DNA from: Sphingomonas sp. Leaf22
GTDB taxonomy: Bacteria > Pseudomonadota > Alphaproteobacteria > Sphingomonadales > Sphingomonadaceae
NCBI RefSeq assembly: GCF_001421715.1
Contig: NZ_LMKP01000006.1
Span: 1 to 64,000 of the forward strand
Direction of reading: 5' to 3'
DNA: 64,000 nucleotides
The position numbers and the translations under genes are program-made. This document shows positions 1 to 10,213 of this stretch, one piece after another. Under the pieces are notes generated by a model that ran no database searches, was not told the origin of the DNA, and saw only the letters and a program-made list of their open reading frames with translations. How positions within the stretch are numbered: position 1 is the first letter of the stretch; each line of letters starts with the position of its first letter.

Positions 1-102
1 CGCTTCAACCGCCGAACCAAACGCGCCTCCAAGACCCAACAGATGCTCGAGATCACCCTCGACATCTTCCTCGCCAGAAAACGTCTACAGAGTCCGAAGT
101 GA
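1..102 (+). CDS. C-terminal fragment of an unrecognised protein
   Basis: A frame open from the left window edge runs 33 codons to a TGA. The tail is rich in Arg and Lys (it begins RFNRRTKRAS and ends ARKRLQSPK). An RFNRR-type tail recalls the C-termini of some DDE transposases of the IS1595 group, but the piece is far too short to assign. No terminal inverted repeat is visible after the stop; a palindromic repeat follows at once. It may also be a chance open frame. Confidence 0.25.
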   Translation, partial: RFNRRTKRASKTQQMLEITLDIFLARKRLQSPK

Positions 103-104
103 AC

Positions 105-132
105 ATTCCCGCCTTCGCGGGGGTACGGCGAA
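105..132. repeat. Partial GC-rich dispersed palindrome
   Basis: This short stretch reads CCCGCCTTCGCGGGGGTACGG. It matches the outer end of the longer elements at 1476-1568 and 33396-33491, with one altered base in the palindrome core. It looks like a truncated copy of the same intergenic element. Confidence 0.5.
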
Positions 133-246
133 TTCAGGGTTGAGCGGACGGCTCTTGCAGGCATGATCTCGAAAGGAACGGCGGAGCAGTTTCGCCAACG
201 TCCCGACGAACCAACACACGATCCTCCGAACCCACGGGAACCCCCC

Positions 247-1209
247 ATGCGCAAACATCTGTTCCTGCCGCTGATCCTCCTCACCAGCGTCGCCGCCGCC
301 CCGGCCGGCAATCCGCAGTTTCAGGGTGCCGATCCGCACGCGATGTTCATCGGCAACGAACTGTGGGTCTTCCCCACCGGCGGCCCCGGCGGAAGCTGGG
401 CCGCCGACCGGTTCGGTGCCTTCTCGACCCACGACCTGAAGAACTGGCGACCGCGCGGCGAACTGATCCGCCGCGACCAGATCGGCTGGATCACGGATGA
501 CGGCGCGCCCGAACATTTCCTCTGGGCACCCGGCGTCGCGACGCGAAACGGCAAATATTATCTCTATTTCTCGGTTGGGCCGCAAAACCCCACCCCCAGC
601 CGGATCGGCGTCGCCGTCGCCGACCGGCCGGAGGGACCCTATCGCGACAGCGGCCGCCCGCTGGTGACCGGCGGCAAAGGCTTCGAAGCGATCGACCCGA
701 TGGTCTTCAACGATCGGCGGTCGGGAAAGAGCTATCTCTATGCCGGCGGCAGCGCCGGCGCGAAGCTGCGGGTGTGGGAACTGAAACCCGACATGGTGAC
801 CATCGCCCGCGAAGTGCCGGTCGCCAACCCGCCGCAATTTACCGAGGGCGCGTTCCTCCACGAACGCGGCGGCACCTATTATCTGTCGTACAGCCATGGC
901 CGGTTCAACGGACCCGACTATTCGGTGCATTACGCGACCGCGCCGTCCCCGGTCGGCCCATGGAAATATCGTGGGCCGATCCTGACCAGCGACGCGACGC
1001 ACAAGGGGCCGGGCCATCACAGCTTCGTGACCGCCCCGAACGGCCAGTCGCTGATCGTATATCACCGCTGGGAAAACCCGCAGGGCGGCGCGCCCTATCG
1101 CGGCGAGCGGCAGGTAGCGGTCGACCGGGTCCAATATGCCCGCGACGGCCGCATCCTGCCGATCAGGATGACCGACGGCGCGGCTGCGCCGACGCTGGCG
1201 GGCAAGTAG
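247..1209 (+). CDS. Secreted glycoside hydrolase family 43 protein
   Basis: This 320-residue protein has a Sec signal peptide (MRKHLFLPLILLTSVAAAPA) and a five-bladed beta-propeller of GH43 type. The three expected acidic residues are visible: Asp29 in GADPHAMF (base), Asp150 in AIDPMVF (pKa modulator) and Glu200 in TEGAFLHERGG (acid). GH43 enzymes are mostly beta-xylosidases or alpha-L-arabinofuranosidases acting on arabinoxylan fragments; the exact specificity cannot be read here. The ATG at 247 is preferred over an in-frame codon at 163 because it gives a clean signal peptide. It stands alone between repeat sequences, 21 kb from the other hemicellulase genes of this window. Confidence 0.85.
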   Translation: MRKHLFLPLILLTSVAAAPAGNPQFQGADPHAMFIGNELWVFPTGGPGGSWAADRFGAFSTHDLKNWRPRGELIRRDQIGWITDDGAPEHFLWAPGVATRNGKYYLYFSVGPQNPTPSRIGVAVADRPEGPYRDSGRPLVTGGKGFEAIDPMVFNDRRSGKSYLYAGGSAGAKLRVWELKPDMVTIAREVPVANPPQFTEGAFLHERGGTYYLSYSHGRFNGPDYSVHYATAPSPVGPWKYRGPILTSDATHKGPGHHSFVTAPNGQSLIVYHRWENPQGGAPYRGERQVAVDRVQYARDGRILPIRMTDGAAAPTLAGK

Positions 1210-1242
1210 GGCCGATCGACATTCAGTGATAACCAGGGGACT

Positions 1243-1340
1243 TCGCCATTCCCGCGCAGGCGGGAATCCATAAACGCCGACGTTTTGGCTGGATTCGCGA
1301 CATTGGCGCATATGGACTCCCGCCTGCGCGGGAGTGACGA
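1243..1340. repeat. Paired-palindrome intergenic element, type A
   Basis: Two palindromes, ATTCCCGCGCAGGCGGGAAT (1248-1267) and ACTCCCGCCTGCGCGGGAGT (1316-1335), flank a 48-bp spacer. The cores are inversions of each other, so the whole unit can fold into a cruciform. This resembles the REP/BIME-like elements common between sphingomonad genes. Confidence 0.7.
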
Positions 1341-1475
1341 CAAGCAGTGGAACGGTATTCCTGCGCCCGTTCAATTGAAGGTCGATTGGTCTTGGGAAGA
1401 CTGATCCGACCGGCCCAAAGCCGCGGCTTGGGTCCCGCAGAACCTTTACCAAAATCCGGACACCTTGCCCCCGAC

Positions 1476-1568
1476 GGTACCCCCGCCTGCGCGGGGGCCC
1501 AAGGGTTCCAAGCGCAAGCCGTTGTTCTGCTTGGCTCTGGACCCCCGCCCGCGCCGGGGTACGGCGAG
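1476..1568 (+). repeat. Dispersed element type B, copy 1
   Basis: The outer arms begin GGTACCCCCGCCTGCGCGGGGG and end with CCCCCGCCCGCGCCGGGGTACGGCGAG. The inner part contains CGCAAGCCGTTGTTCTGCTTGG. The same outer and inner sequence occurs inverted at 33396-33491, so this is a mobile-looking, non-coding unit of about 93 bp. Confidence 0.75.
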
Positions 1569-1620
1569 TCATTGCCGCGTTCGGTTCAAACCCGGCGCAC
1601 CGCGCCTCCAGCCCCGTCAG

Positions 1621-2172
1621 TCACGGCTTCGCGGCAGGGGCCGGCTCCGCCGCAACCGGGTTGTTCATCGCCTGAACTTCGGCCGCGGTCTTGAAATCGA
1701 GCAGCTCGACCTGAAACACCAGATCGGAATTGGCCGGGATCGGCCCCGATTCCCGCACGCCGTAGCCGAGCGTGGCGGGAATACAGAAACGCACGACCGA
1801 CGTCCTGGTCATCGTCTGCAACGCTTCCGAAAAGCCCGGAATGACCTGATCGATCGGCAGCGGCGATTGCATGCCCTGATCGAACATCCTGCCGCTGGCC
1901 GCCAGATAGCCGATATAGTTGACCAGCGCGATGTCGTTCGCGGTCGGCCGGGTGCCGGTACCGGGCCGCAGGACGGTATAGCCGAGGCCCGACGCCGTTC
2001 TGGTCGAACACAGCCGTTGTCCGGCCGGGATGGTCGGGTTGAGCGGTAGCGGGATGATCGCATTGTCGGGCTTCACCACCGCGACGGGCTTTTGCGCGAC
2101 GGCCGGTACGGTCGATAGCAGCGCCAGCAGGGGCAGGGCGGACAGGCGGGCGGCGCGGAACAATTGGCTCAT
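1621..2172 (-). CDS. Exported FKBP-type peptidyl-prolyl isomerase
   Basis: This 183-residue protein starts with a signal peptide ending near AVA-QKP, so it should act in the periplasm as a folding helper. The FKBP fold runs from about residue 50 to 160: a single domain with VNYIGYLAASGRMFD, the VIPGFSEALQTM segment and the IPATLGYG and LVFQVELLDF strands typical of the family. The last 20 residues are Ala/Pro-rich. It is transcribed away from the psd gene across a 141-bp gap. It could be FkpA/FklB-like, but it lacks the long N-terminal dimerisation helix domain of FkpA. Confidence 0.85.
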   Translation of the reverse strand: MSQLFRAARLSALPLLALLSTVPAVAQKPVAVVKPDNAIIPLPLNPTIPAGQRLCSTRTASGLGYTVLRPGTGTRPTANDIALVNYIGYLAASGRMFDQGMQSPLPIDQVIPGFSEALQTMTRTSVVRFCIPATLGYGVRESGPIPANSDLVFQVELLDFKTAAEVQAMNNPVAAEPAPAAKP

Positions 2173-2313
2173 GCGGCGCGCGTATAGGCCGGACCGCCCC
2201 GCCGCGCCATGCGTTTCCGCTGGACATATGCCGCCGCCTGCCTAGCGTCGGTCGACCTGACAAGGCCGGTCGCGACGTCATCGCTATCCGTGCGTCCCAT
2301 CCAAAGGCCGATT

Positions 2314-3165
2314 GTGTCCGACCGTCTGAAGATCCTGATTCAACATCTCTTGCCCAAACGGCACCTCACCGGCCTCGCCGGCCGGGTCGCGCGTGCGGAA
2401 TCCGCGCTGCTCACGCCGCGACTGATCCGGTGGTTCGCGCGGCATTATGGTGTCGACATGCGCGAAGCCGCGAATTCGGACCTTGGCAGCTACAAATCGT
2501 TCAACGACTTCTTCACGCGCCCGCTGCGCGACGGCGTCCGGCCGCTCGCCGGTGTCAACTTCGTCTGCCCGGTCGATGGCGCGATCAGCCAGTTCGGCGC
2601 GATCGACGACGGCCGGATCTTCCAGGCCAAGGGGCATCGATTCACCGCTACCGAACTGGTCGGCGGCGACGCGACCCTCGCGGAACCGTTCCTGCGTGGC
2701 ACCTTCGCCAACTTGTATTTGTCGCCCAAGGACTATCATCGCCTGCACATGCCGTGCGACGGCGTATTGTCGCGCATGATCTATGTGCCGGGCGCGCTCT
2801 ATTCGGTGAACCCGGTTACCGCGCGCGGCGTGCCGAATCTGTTCGCCCGCAACGAACGCGTCGTCTGCGTCTTCGATTCACCGGAACATGGCCGCTTCGT
2901 GATGATATTGGTCGGCGCGACGATCGTCGGCAGCATGGCGACCGTCTGGCACGGTGTCGTCAACCCGAAACGGACCGGACAGATCGTCGAATGGTCATAC
3001 GGCCCAGGCGACGTCGCTCTGAAACAGGGCGAGGAAATGGGACGGTTTCTGCTGGGATCGACCATCGTCATGCTGTTCGAACCCGGCCGGATCGCGTTCA
3101 ATCCGGACTGGGCACCGGAACGACCGGTCCGGCTGGGCGAGGCGATGGGCGTCGTGCCGGCCTAA
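2314..3165 (+). CDS. psd: Phosphatidylserine decarboxylase proenzyme
   Basis: The enzyme converts phosphatidylserine to phosphatidylethanolamine at the inner membrane. The 283-residue proenzyme carries the self-cleavage motif LGST (cleavage between Gly248 and Ser249, where Ser becomes the pyruvoyl group) and the family blocks FNDFFTRPL, PVDGAI and DYHRLHMP. The GTG at 2314 is chosen because AAAGG sits just upstream and the product then begins VSDRLK as in the family; the frame stays open further upstream without recognisable sequence. The stop codon overlaps that of the converging dehydrogenase gene. The pssA partner is not in the window. Confidence 0.93.
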   Translation: MSDRLKILIQHLLPKRHLTGLAGRVARAESALLTPRLIRWFARHYGVDMREAANSDLGSYKSFNDFFTRPLRDGVRPLAGVNFVCPVDGAISQFGAIDDGRIFQAKGHRFTATELVGGDATLAEPFLRGTFANLYLSPKDYHRLHMPCDGVLSRMIYVPGALYSVNPVTARGVPNLFARNERVVCVFDSPEHGRFVMILVGATIVGSMATVWHGVVNPKRTGQIVEWSYGPGDVALKQGEEMGRFLLGSTIVMLFEPGRIAFNPDWAPERPVRLGEAMGVVPA

Positions 3166-4130
3166 CGACGGTTCAACGCCGCAGTCTCCGGCACCGGCGT
3201 CCGTGCCGGATCGCCATCGAACCACGCGATCAGATTGTCGACGACCAGCTGCCCCATCGCCGCCCGTGTCGCGACCGACGCCGATCCGATATGCGGCAGC
3301 AACACTACATTCTCCATGGCCAGCAGGGCATCGGGCACGTTCGGCTCATCCTCGAACACGTCCAGCCCCGCGCCCCCGATCGTGCCGGCCCGCAACGCCT
3401 GCACCAGCGCCTGTTCGTCGACCACGCTGCCGCGCGCGACATTGATCAGCACGCCGTCGGGGCCGAGCGCCGCAAGCACCTCCGCATCGATCAGGTGCCG
3501 GGTTCCGCTATTGCCGGGGACGATCACGATGACGACGTCCGATGCCGCCGCTAGTGCCGCCGGTGTGTCGAAATAGCGATAGGAAATGCCATCCTGCCGG
3601 GACCGCCCGTGATAGGCGATCGGCACGCCGAACGCCTCGATCCGTTTCGCAATCGCCTTGCCGATCGCTCCCAGCCCGACGATGCCGACCCGGCGTCCGC
3701 GCAGCGTCGGCGAAAGCGGGAACGTCCCGGACGACCAGCGCCCATCGCGCACGAACCGATCGGCTTGTGGAATGCGCCGCAGCGTCGCCAGCAGCAGCCC
3801 GACGGCGAGGTCGGCGACTTCATCGTCAAGGACGCCGGGCGTGTTGGTGACCATCACGCCCCGCGCTGCGGCGGCATCGGCATCGATATTGTCGTAACCG
3901 ACGCCGAAGCTGGCGATGATCTCCAGCGCGGGCAACCGGTCGAGCCAGCTTGCATCGATCCTTCCGGCAAGCGTGGTCACCGCCATGCCGACGACGTCGG
4001 GTCCGACCTCCGCGAGAAAGGCGTCACGGTCGTCCTGTTCCCACAGCCGGTGCAGCGTGAAACGTTCTTCGAGCGCGGCGATGACATCGGGCGTCAGCGC
4101 AGCGGGCATCAGGATCTGGGGATGGGTCAT
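3162..4130 (-). CDS. NAD(P)-dependent D-2-hydroxyacid dehydrogenase
   Basis: This protein of about 322 residues belongs to the glyoxylate/hydroxypyruvate reductase branch of the D-2-hydroxyacid dehydrogenases. The Rossmann motif VGIVGLGAIG is present, as are the three catalytic positions: Arg in NVARGSVVDE, Glu in DVFEDEPNVP and His in LLPHIGSAS. The N-terminal substrate domain contains SFGVGYDNID. It likely reduces 2-oxoacids such as glyoxylate or hydroxypyruvate; the exact substrate is unknown. Two adjacent ATGs (4133 and 4130) are possible; MTHPQ is preferred. Its 3' end meets psd tail to tail. Confidence 0.85.
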   Translation of the reverse strand: MTHPQILMPAALTPDVIAALEERFTLHRLWEQDDRDAFLAEVGPDVVGMAVTTLAGRIDASWLDRLPALEIIASFGVGYDNIDADAAAARGVMVTNTPGVLDDEVADLAVGLLLATLRRIPQADRFVRDGRWSSGTFPLSPTLRGRRVGIVGLGAIGKAIAKRIEAFGVPIAYHGRSRQDGISYRYFDTPAALAAASDVVIVIVPGNSGTRHLIDAEVLAALGPDGVLINVARGSVVDEQALVQALRAGTIGGAGLDVFEDEPNVPDALLAMENVVLLPHIGSASVATRAAMGQLVVDNLIAWFDGDPARTPVPETAALNRR

Positions 4131-4172
4131 CATGCGATGATAACACGCGAACGGCGGTGCCGGTTCGAAAAC

Positions 4173-4248
<76 letters not shown>

Positions 4249-4259
4249 ATTCGGACAGG

Positions 4260-4335
<76 letters not shown>

Positions 4336-4449
4336 GTCGCCTGCGCGATGGGGCGGATCGGTTTGGGGCCGTTCCGCCGTTGGAGCGGGGCCTTTAGCGA
4401 ACCTTGCCGGCGATGCAAACCCTATTTCTCGCCAGCCTGAAAATTAGCG

Positions 4450-5586
4450 TCAGAAGCGGACGCGTTCGCGGTTCTCGCGGTCGATCGCCATCAGGATGCC
4501 GATACAGCCGAGCACCGTCATCTGCGCCGATCCGCCATAGCTGACCAGTGGCAGGGGGATGCCGACCACGGGTGCCAGCCCCATCACCATCATCAGGTTG
4601 ATGGCGACATAGAAGAAGATCGTCGTCGCCAGCCCGCCCGCGACCAGCTTCGAAAACCGCCCCTCCGCCCGCACGCCGACGCCGACACCCCATCGGACCA
4701 GCAGGATGAACGCCGTGATCAGAAACACACCGCCGACCAGCCCCCATTCCTCCGCCATCGTCGCGAACACGAAATCGGTATGCCCTTCGGGCAGATAGTC
4801 GAGATGGCTTTGCGTGCCGTTCAGGAACCCCTTGCCGAAGATGCCGCCCGATCCGATCGCGATCTTCGACTGGCTGATATGATAGCCGGTGCCCAGCGGG
4901 TCGCTTTCGGGGTCGAGGAAGATCAGCACGCGATTGCGCTGATATTCATGCAGCAGGAAATGGAAGGCGAGCGGGGCCGCGATCGCCAGCCCCAGCGCAC
5001 CGCCGACGAACAACCGGATCGGCAGCCCGGCGAGGAACATGACGGTGAGGCCGCCGGCAGTAATCATCAGCGCGGTGCCCAGATCGGGTTGCAGCATCAC
5101 CAGCACCACCGGGATGCCCAGCATCGCCGCCGCCGGCCACACCGCGCTGAACCGCCGTATCTCGCCCGCCGGCAGCAATTCGTAGAAACGCGCCAGCGCC
5201 AGCACGATCGCCGGCTTCATGAATTCGGACGGCTGAACCCGGATGAAGCCGAGATCGAGCCAGCGCTGCGATCCGCCACGCACCGCCCCGGCCAGTTCCA
5301 CCAGGATCAACATGACCGTGATGACGGCATAGGCCGGCAGCGCGAGGTCGCGCCAGAAGGTCAGGCGGATGCGCGAGATACCGATCGCGAGCAGCAGGAA
5401 GATGGCGAAGGCGATCCCCTGTCGCGACGCCCAAGGCTGGACGCTGCCGCCGGCCGCCGAGAACAGCACGACCAGTCCGAAGCCGCCGATCGCCAACAGC
5501 AGGAACAGCACCCGCCACGGCAATTGCGCGAGCGGGGCGGGGACGAAGCCCAGCCCGTGCGAAGTCGTTTGGTTGAGGCGTTTCAT
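4450..5586 (-). CDS. rodA: Rod-shape-determining SEDS glycosyltransferase RodA
   Basis: RodA polymerises lipid II into glycan strands for side-wall growth, together with PBP2. The 378-residue protein shows the many hydrophobic segments of the SEDS family and its conserved blocks, including PSEFMKPAIVLALARF, the LQPDLGTA motif with its catalytic Asp, and the C-terminal INLMMVMGLAPVVGIPLPLVSYGG. The ATG overlaps the mrdA stop by 4 bp, so the two are translationally coupled. It is the last gene of the mreBCD-mrdA-rodA operon. Confidence 0.96.
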   Translation of the reverse strand: MKRLNQTTSHGLGFVPAPLAQLPWRVLFLLLAIGGFGLVVLFSAAGGSVQPWASRQGIAFAIFLLLAIGISRIRLTFWRDLALPAYAVITVMLILVELAGAVRGGSQRWLDLGFIRVQPSEFMKPAIVLALARFYELLPAGEIRRFSAVWPAAAMLGIPVVLVMLQPDLGTALMITAGGLTVMFLAGLPIRLFVGGALGLAIAAPLAFHFLLHEYQRNRVLIFLDPESDPLGTGYHISQSKIAIGSGGIFGKGFLNGTQSHLDYLPEGHTDFVFATMAEEWGLVGGVFLITAFILLVRWGVGVGVRAEGRFSKLVAGGLATTIFFYVAINLMMVMGLAPVVGIPLPLVSYGGSAQMTVLGCIGILMAIDRENRERVRF

Positions 5587-7619
5587 TCTGTACGTCGGGT
5601 TTCGTTCGATTGGGCGACGGCGGGGTCGGGTTCGATCTGGTTGGCGACAGCGGAATCAACGACGTTGGTCGTCGCCCCCTCGACATCCGCCGGCGTCGCA
5701 GGGACGCTCAGCACCGGCACGCGTTGTGCGGCTTCGAAACTCCGCCACTGGGTCGCCATGCGGGCGTTGATGTCGCCACCCCATTCGCGTTCGAGCGGTT
5801 CGAGGCGGGCCATCGCCTTGTCCCGGTCGAACAGCCACGACAGGATGTCGCTGGCGATCGGCGCGGCGGTATAGACGTGGCCGGAATGTTCGAGCACGAC
5901 CGACACCGCATAGCGCGGCGCGTTGGCGGGAGCGTAGCCGATAAACAGCGAGTGGTCGCGCATCTTGAACGGCAGGGCACCATCCCCCAGCACGCCGGTG
6001 CGCCGTTCGGCCATGGTGATGCGGCGAACCTGCGCCGTGCCGGTCTTTCCCGCCAGTTCGATGCCGGGCAATCCCTGAAACCGCGAACGCCCGCCGGTAC
6101 CACCGCCGTTGATGACCGCCCATGTCGCCTTGTGCACCGTCTCCAGCATGGCCGGATCGATGTTCATCGACGGTGCGGGCCGGTGCGGGGTGTCGAGCAG
6201 CAGGCGGGGCACGACCTGTCGCCCCTGCGCGATGCGGGCGGCCATCACCGCCAGTTGCAGCGGATTGGTCAGCACATAGCCCTGCCCGATCGACGCGTTG
6301 ACCGAGTCCGCCACGGTCCATTTCTGCTTGTATTTGCGCAACTTCCACGCACTATCCGGCACGGTGCCATAGCGTTGCGACTGAAAGGGCAGATCATATT
6401 CCTGCCCCAACCCCATCGCGCGCACGGTCGGCGCGAAATTGTCGTACCCCAGCTCGCGCGCCATCGTGTAGAAATAGATGTCGCAGCTCTGCGCGACCGC
6501 GCCGACCATGTCGAGCGGGCCGTGGCCGCCGCGCTTGTGGCAGTGGAATCGACCGGTGCCGACCTGCAACACGCCCGAGCAGTTCACCCGGCGATGCGGA
6601 TCGATCCCCGCGCGCAGGATCGCCAGCGCGTGCATCGGCTTCACCGTCGACCCCGGCGGATACAGGCCCTGCAACGTCTTGTTCATCAACGGAATATGGT
6701 CGTCGCTCGACAGCATCTTCCATTCCAGCCGCCCGATGCCGTCGGAAAAGCTGTTGGGGTCATAGGCCGGCATCGATACCATCGCCAGCACGTCGCCGGT
6801 CACCGCGTCCATCACCACCGCCGATCCGGAGTTGGGACCCAGCCGCCGCGCCGCATATTCCTGCAGCCCCAGATCGATGGTCAGCCGGACGTTCTTGCCC
6901 TGCTTGTCGGGGCGGGTTTCGAGTTCGCGGACGATCTGGCCGCGCGCCGTGACCTCGACCCGCTTGGCTCCGGCGGCACCGCGCAGGTCGGGTTCGAGCG
7001 TCTTTTCAAGGCCATCCTTGCCGAGCTTGAACCCCGGCGTCACCATCAGCGGATCGCGCGTCTGCTTGAATTGTTCGGCGGTCGCGGCACCGACATAGCC
7101 GGTCAGATGCGCCACCGCCGCCCCCGGCGGATAGCTGCGCGAAAACCCCCGCGTCGGCTGCACGCCCGGCAGTTCGGGCAGGCGGACGCTGACCGCCGCG
7201 AACCGTTCCCAGTCGAGATTCTCGGCGACCTGCACCGGCGTGAAATTGCCGGCGCGCTTCAGGTCGGTCTGGATGCGCGCCATATCCTCGACGGTCAGCG
7301 CCAGCAATTGCTGCAACTCGCCGAGCACGCGGTCGCCATCCTCCATCCGGTCGGGGATCAGGTCGACGCGGAAATCGGTGCGGTTGTTGGCGATCGGCGC
7401 ACCATGTCGGTCGATGATCCAGCCGCGGCGCGGCGGGATCATGGTCAGGTTGACGCGGTTGCTTTCGGCGAGGAGGTTATACCGCTCGTTCTCGGCGACC
7501 GACAGCCATGCCATCCGCCCGGCCAGCACGACGCCGACCGCCGCCTGCGCGCCGCCCAGCACCATCGCCCGCCGGGAGAAGCTGAACGCCTGTGCGGCTT
7601 CGGTGACGATCCTGCTCAT
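5583..7619 (-). CDS. mrdA: Penicillin-binding protein 2 (peptidoglycan transpeptidase)
   Basis: PBP2 crosslinks peptidoglycan during elongation as the partner of RodA. In 678 residues one sees a cytoplasmic start, one membrane anchor (about 17-38), the class B dimerisation/pedestal domain with PPRRGWIIDR, and a transpeptidase domain carrying Ser324-Thr-Val-Lys327 (SxxK), Ser378-Cys-Asp380 in the SxN position and Lys525-Thr-Gly527. The SxN motif is the SCD variant often seen in PBP2. Both ends overlap neighbours by 4 bp (mreD upstream, rodA downstream). Confidence 0.96.
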   Translation of the reverse strand: MSRIVTEAAQAFSFSRRAMVLGGAQAAVGVVLAGRMAWLSVAENERYNLLAESNRVNLTMIPPRRGWIIDRHGAPIANNRTDFRVDLIPDRMEDGDRVLGELQQLLALTVEDMARIQTDLKRAGNFTPVQVAENLDWERFAAVSVRLPELPGVQPTRGFSRSYPPGAAVAHLTGYVGAATAEQFKQTRDPLMVTPGFKLGKDGLEKTLEPDLRGAAGAKRVEVTARGQIVRELETRPDKQGKNVRLTIDLGLQEYAARRLGPNSGSAVVMDAVTGDVLAMVSMPAYDPNSFSDGIGRLEWKMLSSDDHIPLMNKTLQGLYPPGSTVKPMHALAILRAGIDPHRRVNCSGVLQVGTGRFHCHKRGGHGPLDMVGAVAQSCDIYFYTMARELGYDNFAPTVRAMGLGQEYDLPFQSQRYGTVPDSAWKLRKYKQKWTVADSVNASIGQGYVLTNPLQLAVMAARIAQGRQVVPRLLLDTPHRPAPSMNIDPAMLETVHKATWAVINGGGTGGRSRFQGLPGIELAGKTGTAQVRRITMAERRTGVLGDGALPFKMRDHSLFIGYAPANAPRYAVSVVLEHSGHVYTAAPIASDILSWLFDRDKAMARLEPLEREWGGDINARMATQWRSFEAAQRVPVLSVPATPADVEGATTNVVDSAVANQIEPDPAVAQSNETRRTE

Positions 7620-8116
7620 TCATCCTCACGGCCCGCAAGTGCCGTACATAGCCGCGTGGCCAGCGGAAACAACGCCACCGACACCACGATCTGAAATACC
7701 AACGCCATATCGACCTGCGCCGAAAGCCGGCTGGCGAAGATCCGCCCCGCCATCAGGCACAGCGCGATCGATCCGCCCGCCAGCAGCCAGTCCTGCCAGA
7801 AATCCCGCGTCACCAGCCGTGTATCGACCAGATCGAGCATCAGCGAACATATCTGCCACATCAGCGCGGCGCTGCCCAGCGGCTGTCCGCTGACCAGATC
7901 GTCGAACAGGCCAAGCGGTGCCGCTGCCCAGACCGGCAGAGCACCGGGCCGGAACAGTCGCCAGCCAAGGAACATCAACAGCCCGAACGGCGGCAGGAAC
8001 GGCACCGATGCCACCACCGGGATCAGCGTCATCAACGATCCGGCGAGAATGCTGATGACCGCCTTGCGCGTCAGGACGCGATCGTTGCGATCGTCGTCGG
8101 GCCCCAGCAGCTTCAT
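7616..8116 (-). CDS. mreD: Rod-shape-determining membrane protein MreD
   Basis: This small (166-residue) polytopic inner-membrane protein has several hydrophobic segments and the typical MreD pattern (PFLPPFGLLMFLGWRL followed by GLFDDLVSGQPLG). It links MreC to the elongasome. Identification rests on position between mreC and mrdA and on the PFGLL and FDDLVSGQPLG features, since MreD is poorly conserved. Start and stop each overlap neighbours by 4 bp. Confidence 0.9.
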   Translation of the reverse strand: MKLLGPDDDRNDRVLTRKAVISILAGSLMTLIPVVASVPFLPPFGLLMFLGWRLFRPGALPVWAAAPLGLFDDLVSGQPLGSAALMWQICSLMLDLVDTRLVTRDFWQDWLLAGGSIALCLMAGRIFASRLSAQVDMALVFQIVVSVALFPLATRLCTALAGREDE

Positions 8117-9012
8117 TCGGCGGCGGGCTCGGGACTGGGCGTGGGCGTCGGGGTCGGGCGCGGCACCGGCGGTTGCAGGAACGCCCGCTCGACCAGCGCG
8201 AAGTCGAGCGCGTCCGGTTCGGCGAACACCCGCGCCGGGGCGACGTCGCGCTGGCTGCGCGAAATCCGGGCGACGGGAATGCCGGGCGGATAGAGGCCGC
8301 CGGTCCCCGAGGTGACGAAGACATCGCCCGCCAGCAACGGCGCATTGACCACGCCGGCGGTGCGAACCTCGACCTGACCATTACCCAGACCGGCGACGAT
8401 TGCCGACAGCCCGTCGCGGGTCCGGCGGACCGGCACGATGCTTTCGGGGTCGAGGATCAACAGGACGCTGGCGGTGTTCGGGCTGGTTTCGACGATTCGA
8501 CCGATCAGTCCGTCGGGCCCGCGCACCGGCTGCCCACGCAATACGCCCTGCGACGATCCGGCGTTCAGCGTCGCATAGCGCCGGGTGCTGCCGGCCGAAC
8601 TGTTGACCAGCCGCGCCGCGATTACCGGCGATGCCGACCGGTCGCGCAGCGCCAGCAACGTCCGCAACCGCGCATTTTCGCGGTTCAGCGACCGTGCCTG
8701 CATCAGATAGCGTCGCGTCGCCGCCTCGCGGGCGCGCAACTGCCGGTTTTCATCGACCGCACCGAAATAATCGCCGATCCCGCGCGGCACCGACGACACC
8801 CCGTCCCAGACCCAGTCGAGCCCGGCCGAGACCGGCGTCGTCGCTTCGCGTACCGCCCCGCGGAACACGGCAAAGGCGCGCGGATCGATGATCGAAATCA
8901 GGAGCAGAATGGCACCGACCAATGCGCCGCTCGCCGCCAGCACATAGCCCGCGAACACGGTATACTGCGCCCGCCGCGAGAACCCCGGACGGTGGTTGCG
9001 TGGCGGTGCCAT
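8113..9012 (-). CDS. mreC: Cell-shape protein MreC
   Basis: MreC is a periplasmic scaffold of the elongasome. The 299-residue chain has one N-terminal transmembrane helix (about 18-42), a coiled-coil stretch (about 75-115, ENRQLRAREAATRRYL) and the beta-barrel core with SQGVLRGQPVRGPDGLIGRI and VTSGTGGLYPPGIPVARI, which are MreC signatures. The tail is Pro/Thr-rich (PRPTPTPTPSPEPAAE), probably disordered. It follows mreB by 17 bp and overlaps mreD. Confidence 0.94.
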   Translation of the reverse strand: MAPPRNHRPGFSRRAQYTVFAGYVLAASGALVGAILLLISIIDPRAFAVFRGAVREATTPVSAGLDWVWDGVSSVPRGIGDYFGAVDENRQLRAREAATRRYLMQARSLNRENARLRTLLALRDRSASPVIAARLVNSSAGSTRRYATLNAGSSQGVLRGQPVRGPDGLIGRIVETSPNTASVLLILDPESIVPVRRTRDGLSAIVAGLGNGQVEVRTAGVVNAPLLAGDVFVTSGTGGLYPPGIPVARISRSQRDVAPARVFAEPDALDFALVERAFLQPPVPRPTPTPTPSPEPAAE

Positions 9013-9029
9013 GCTCCCCGACCCCTATA

Positions 9030-10199
<1,170 letters not shown>

Positions 10200-10213
10200 C
10201 TAGAGCGATCTCC

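Larger units (their letters stand above)
1210..1620. other. Intergenic region made largely of palindromic repeats
   Basis: I see no convincing gene here. The region holds two separate palindromic elements (1243-1340 and 1476-1568) between the converging GH43 gene and the FKBP gene. The frames that cross it lack ribosome sites and recognisable products. Confidence 0.7.

Noticed and set aside
1-102. Insertion sequence at the left edge
   Set aside because: Only 33 codons of a possible transposase tail are visible and no terminal inverted repeat or target duplication is seen, so no mobile element is called.
85-1572. A 495-codon minus-strand frame over the GH43 gene and repeats
   Set aside because: The opposite strand carries a clear signal peptide and GH43 catalytic residues; the minus product is Arg-rich with no domain and crosses two palindromic repeats.
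5610-7694. A 694-codon plus-strand frame opposite mrdA
   Set aside because: It mirrors mrdA, has His/Arg-rich low-information sequence, and ends inside mreD; typical antisense openness of a high-GC gene.
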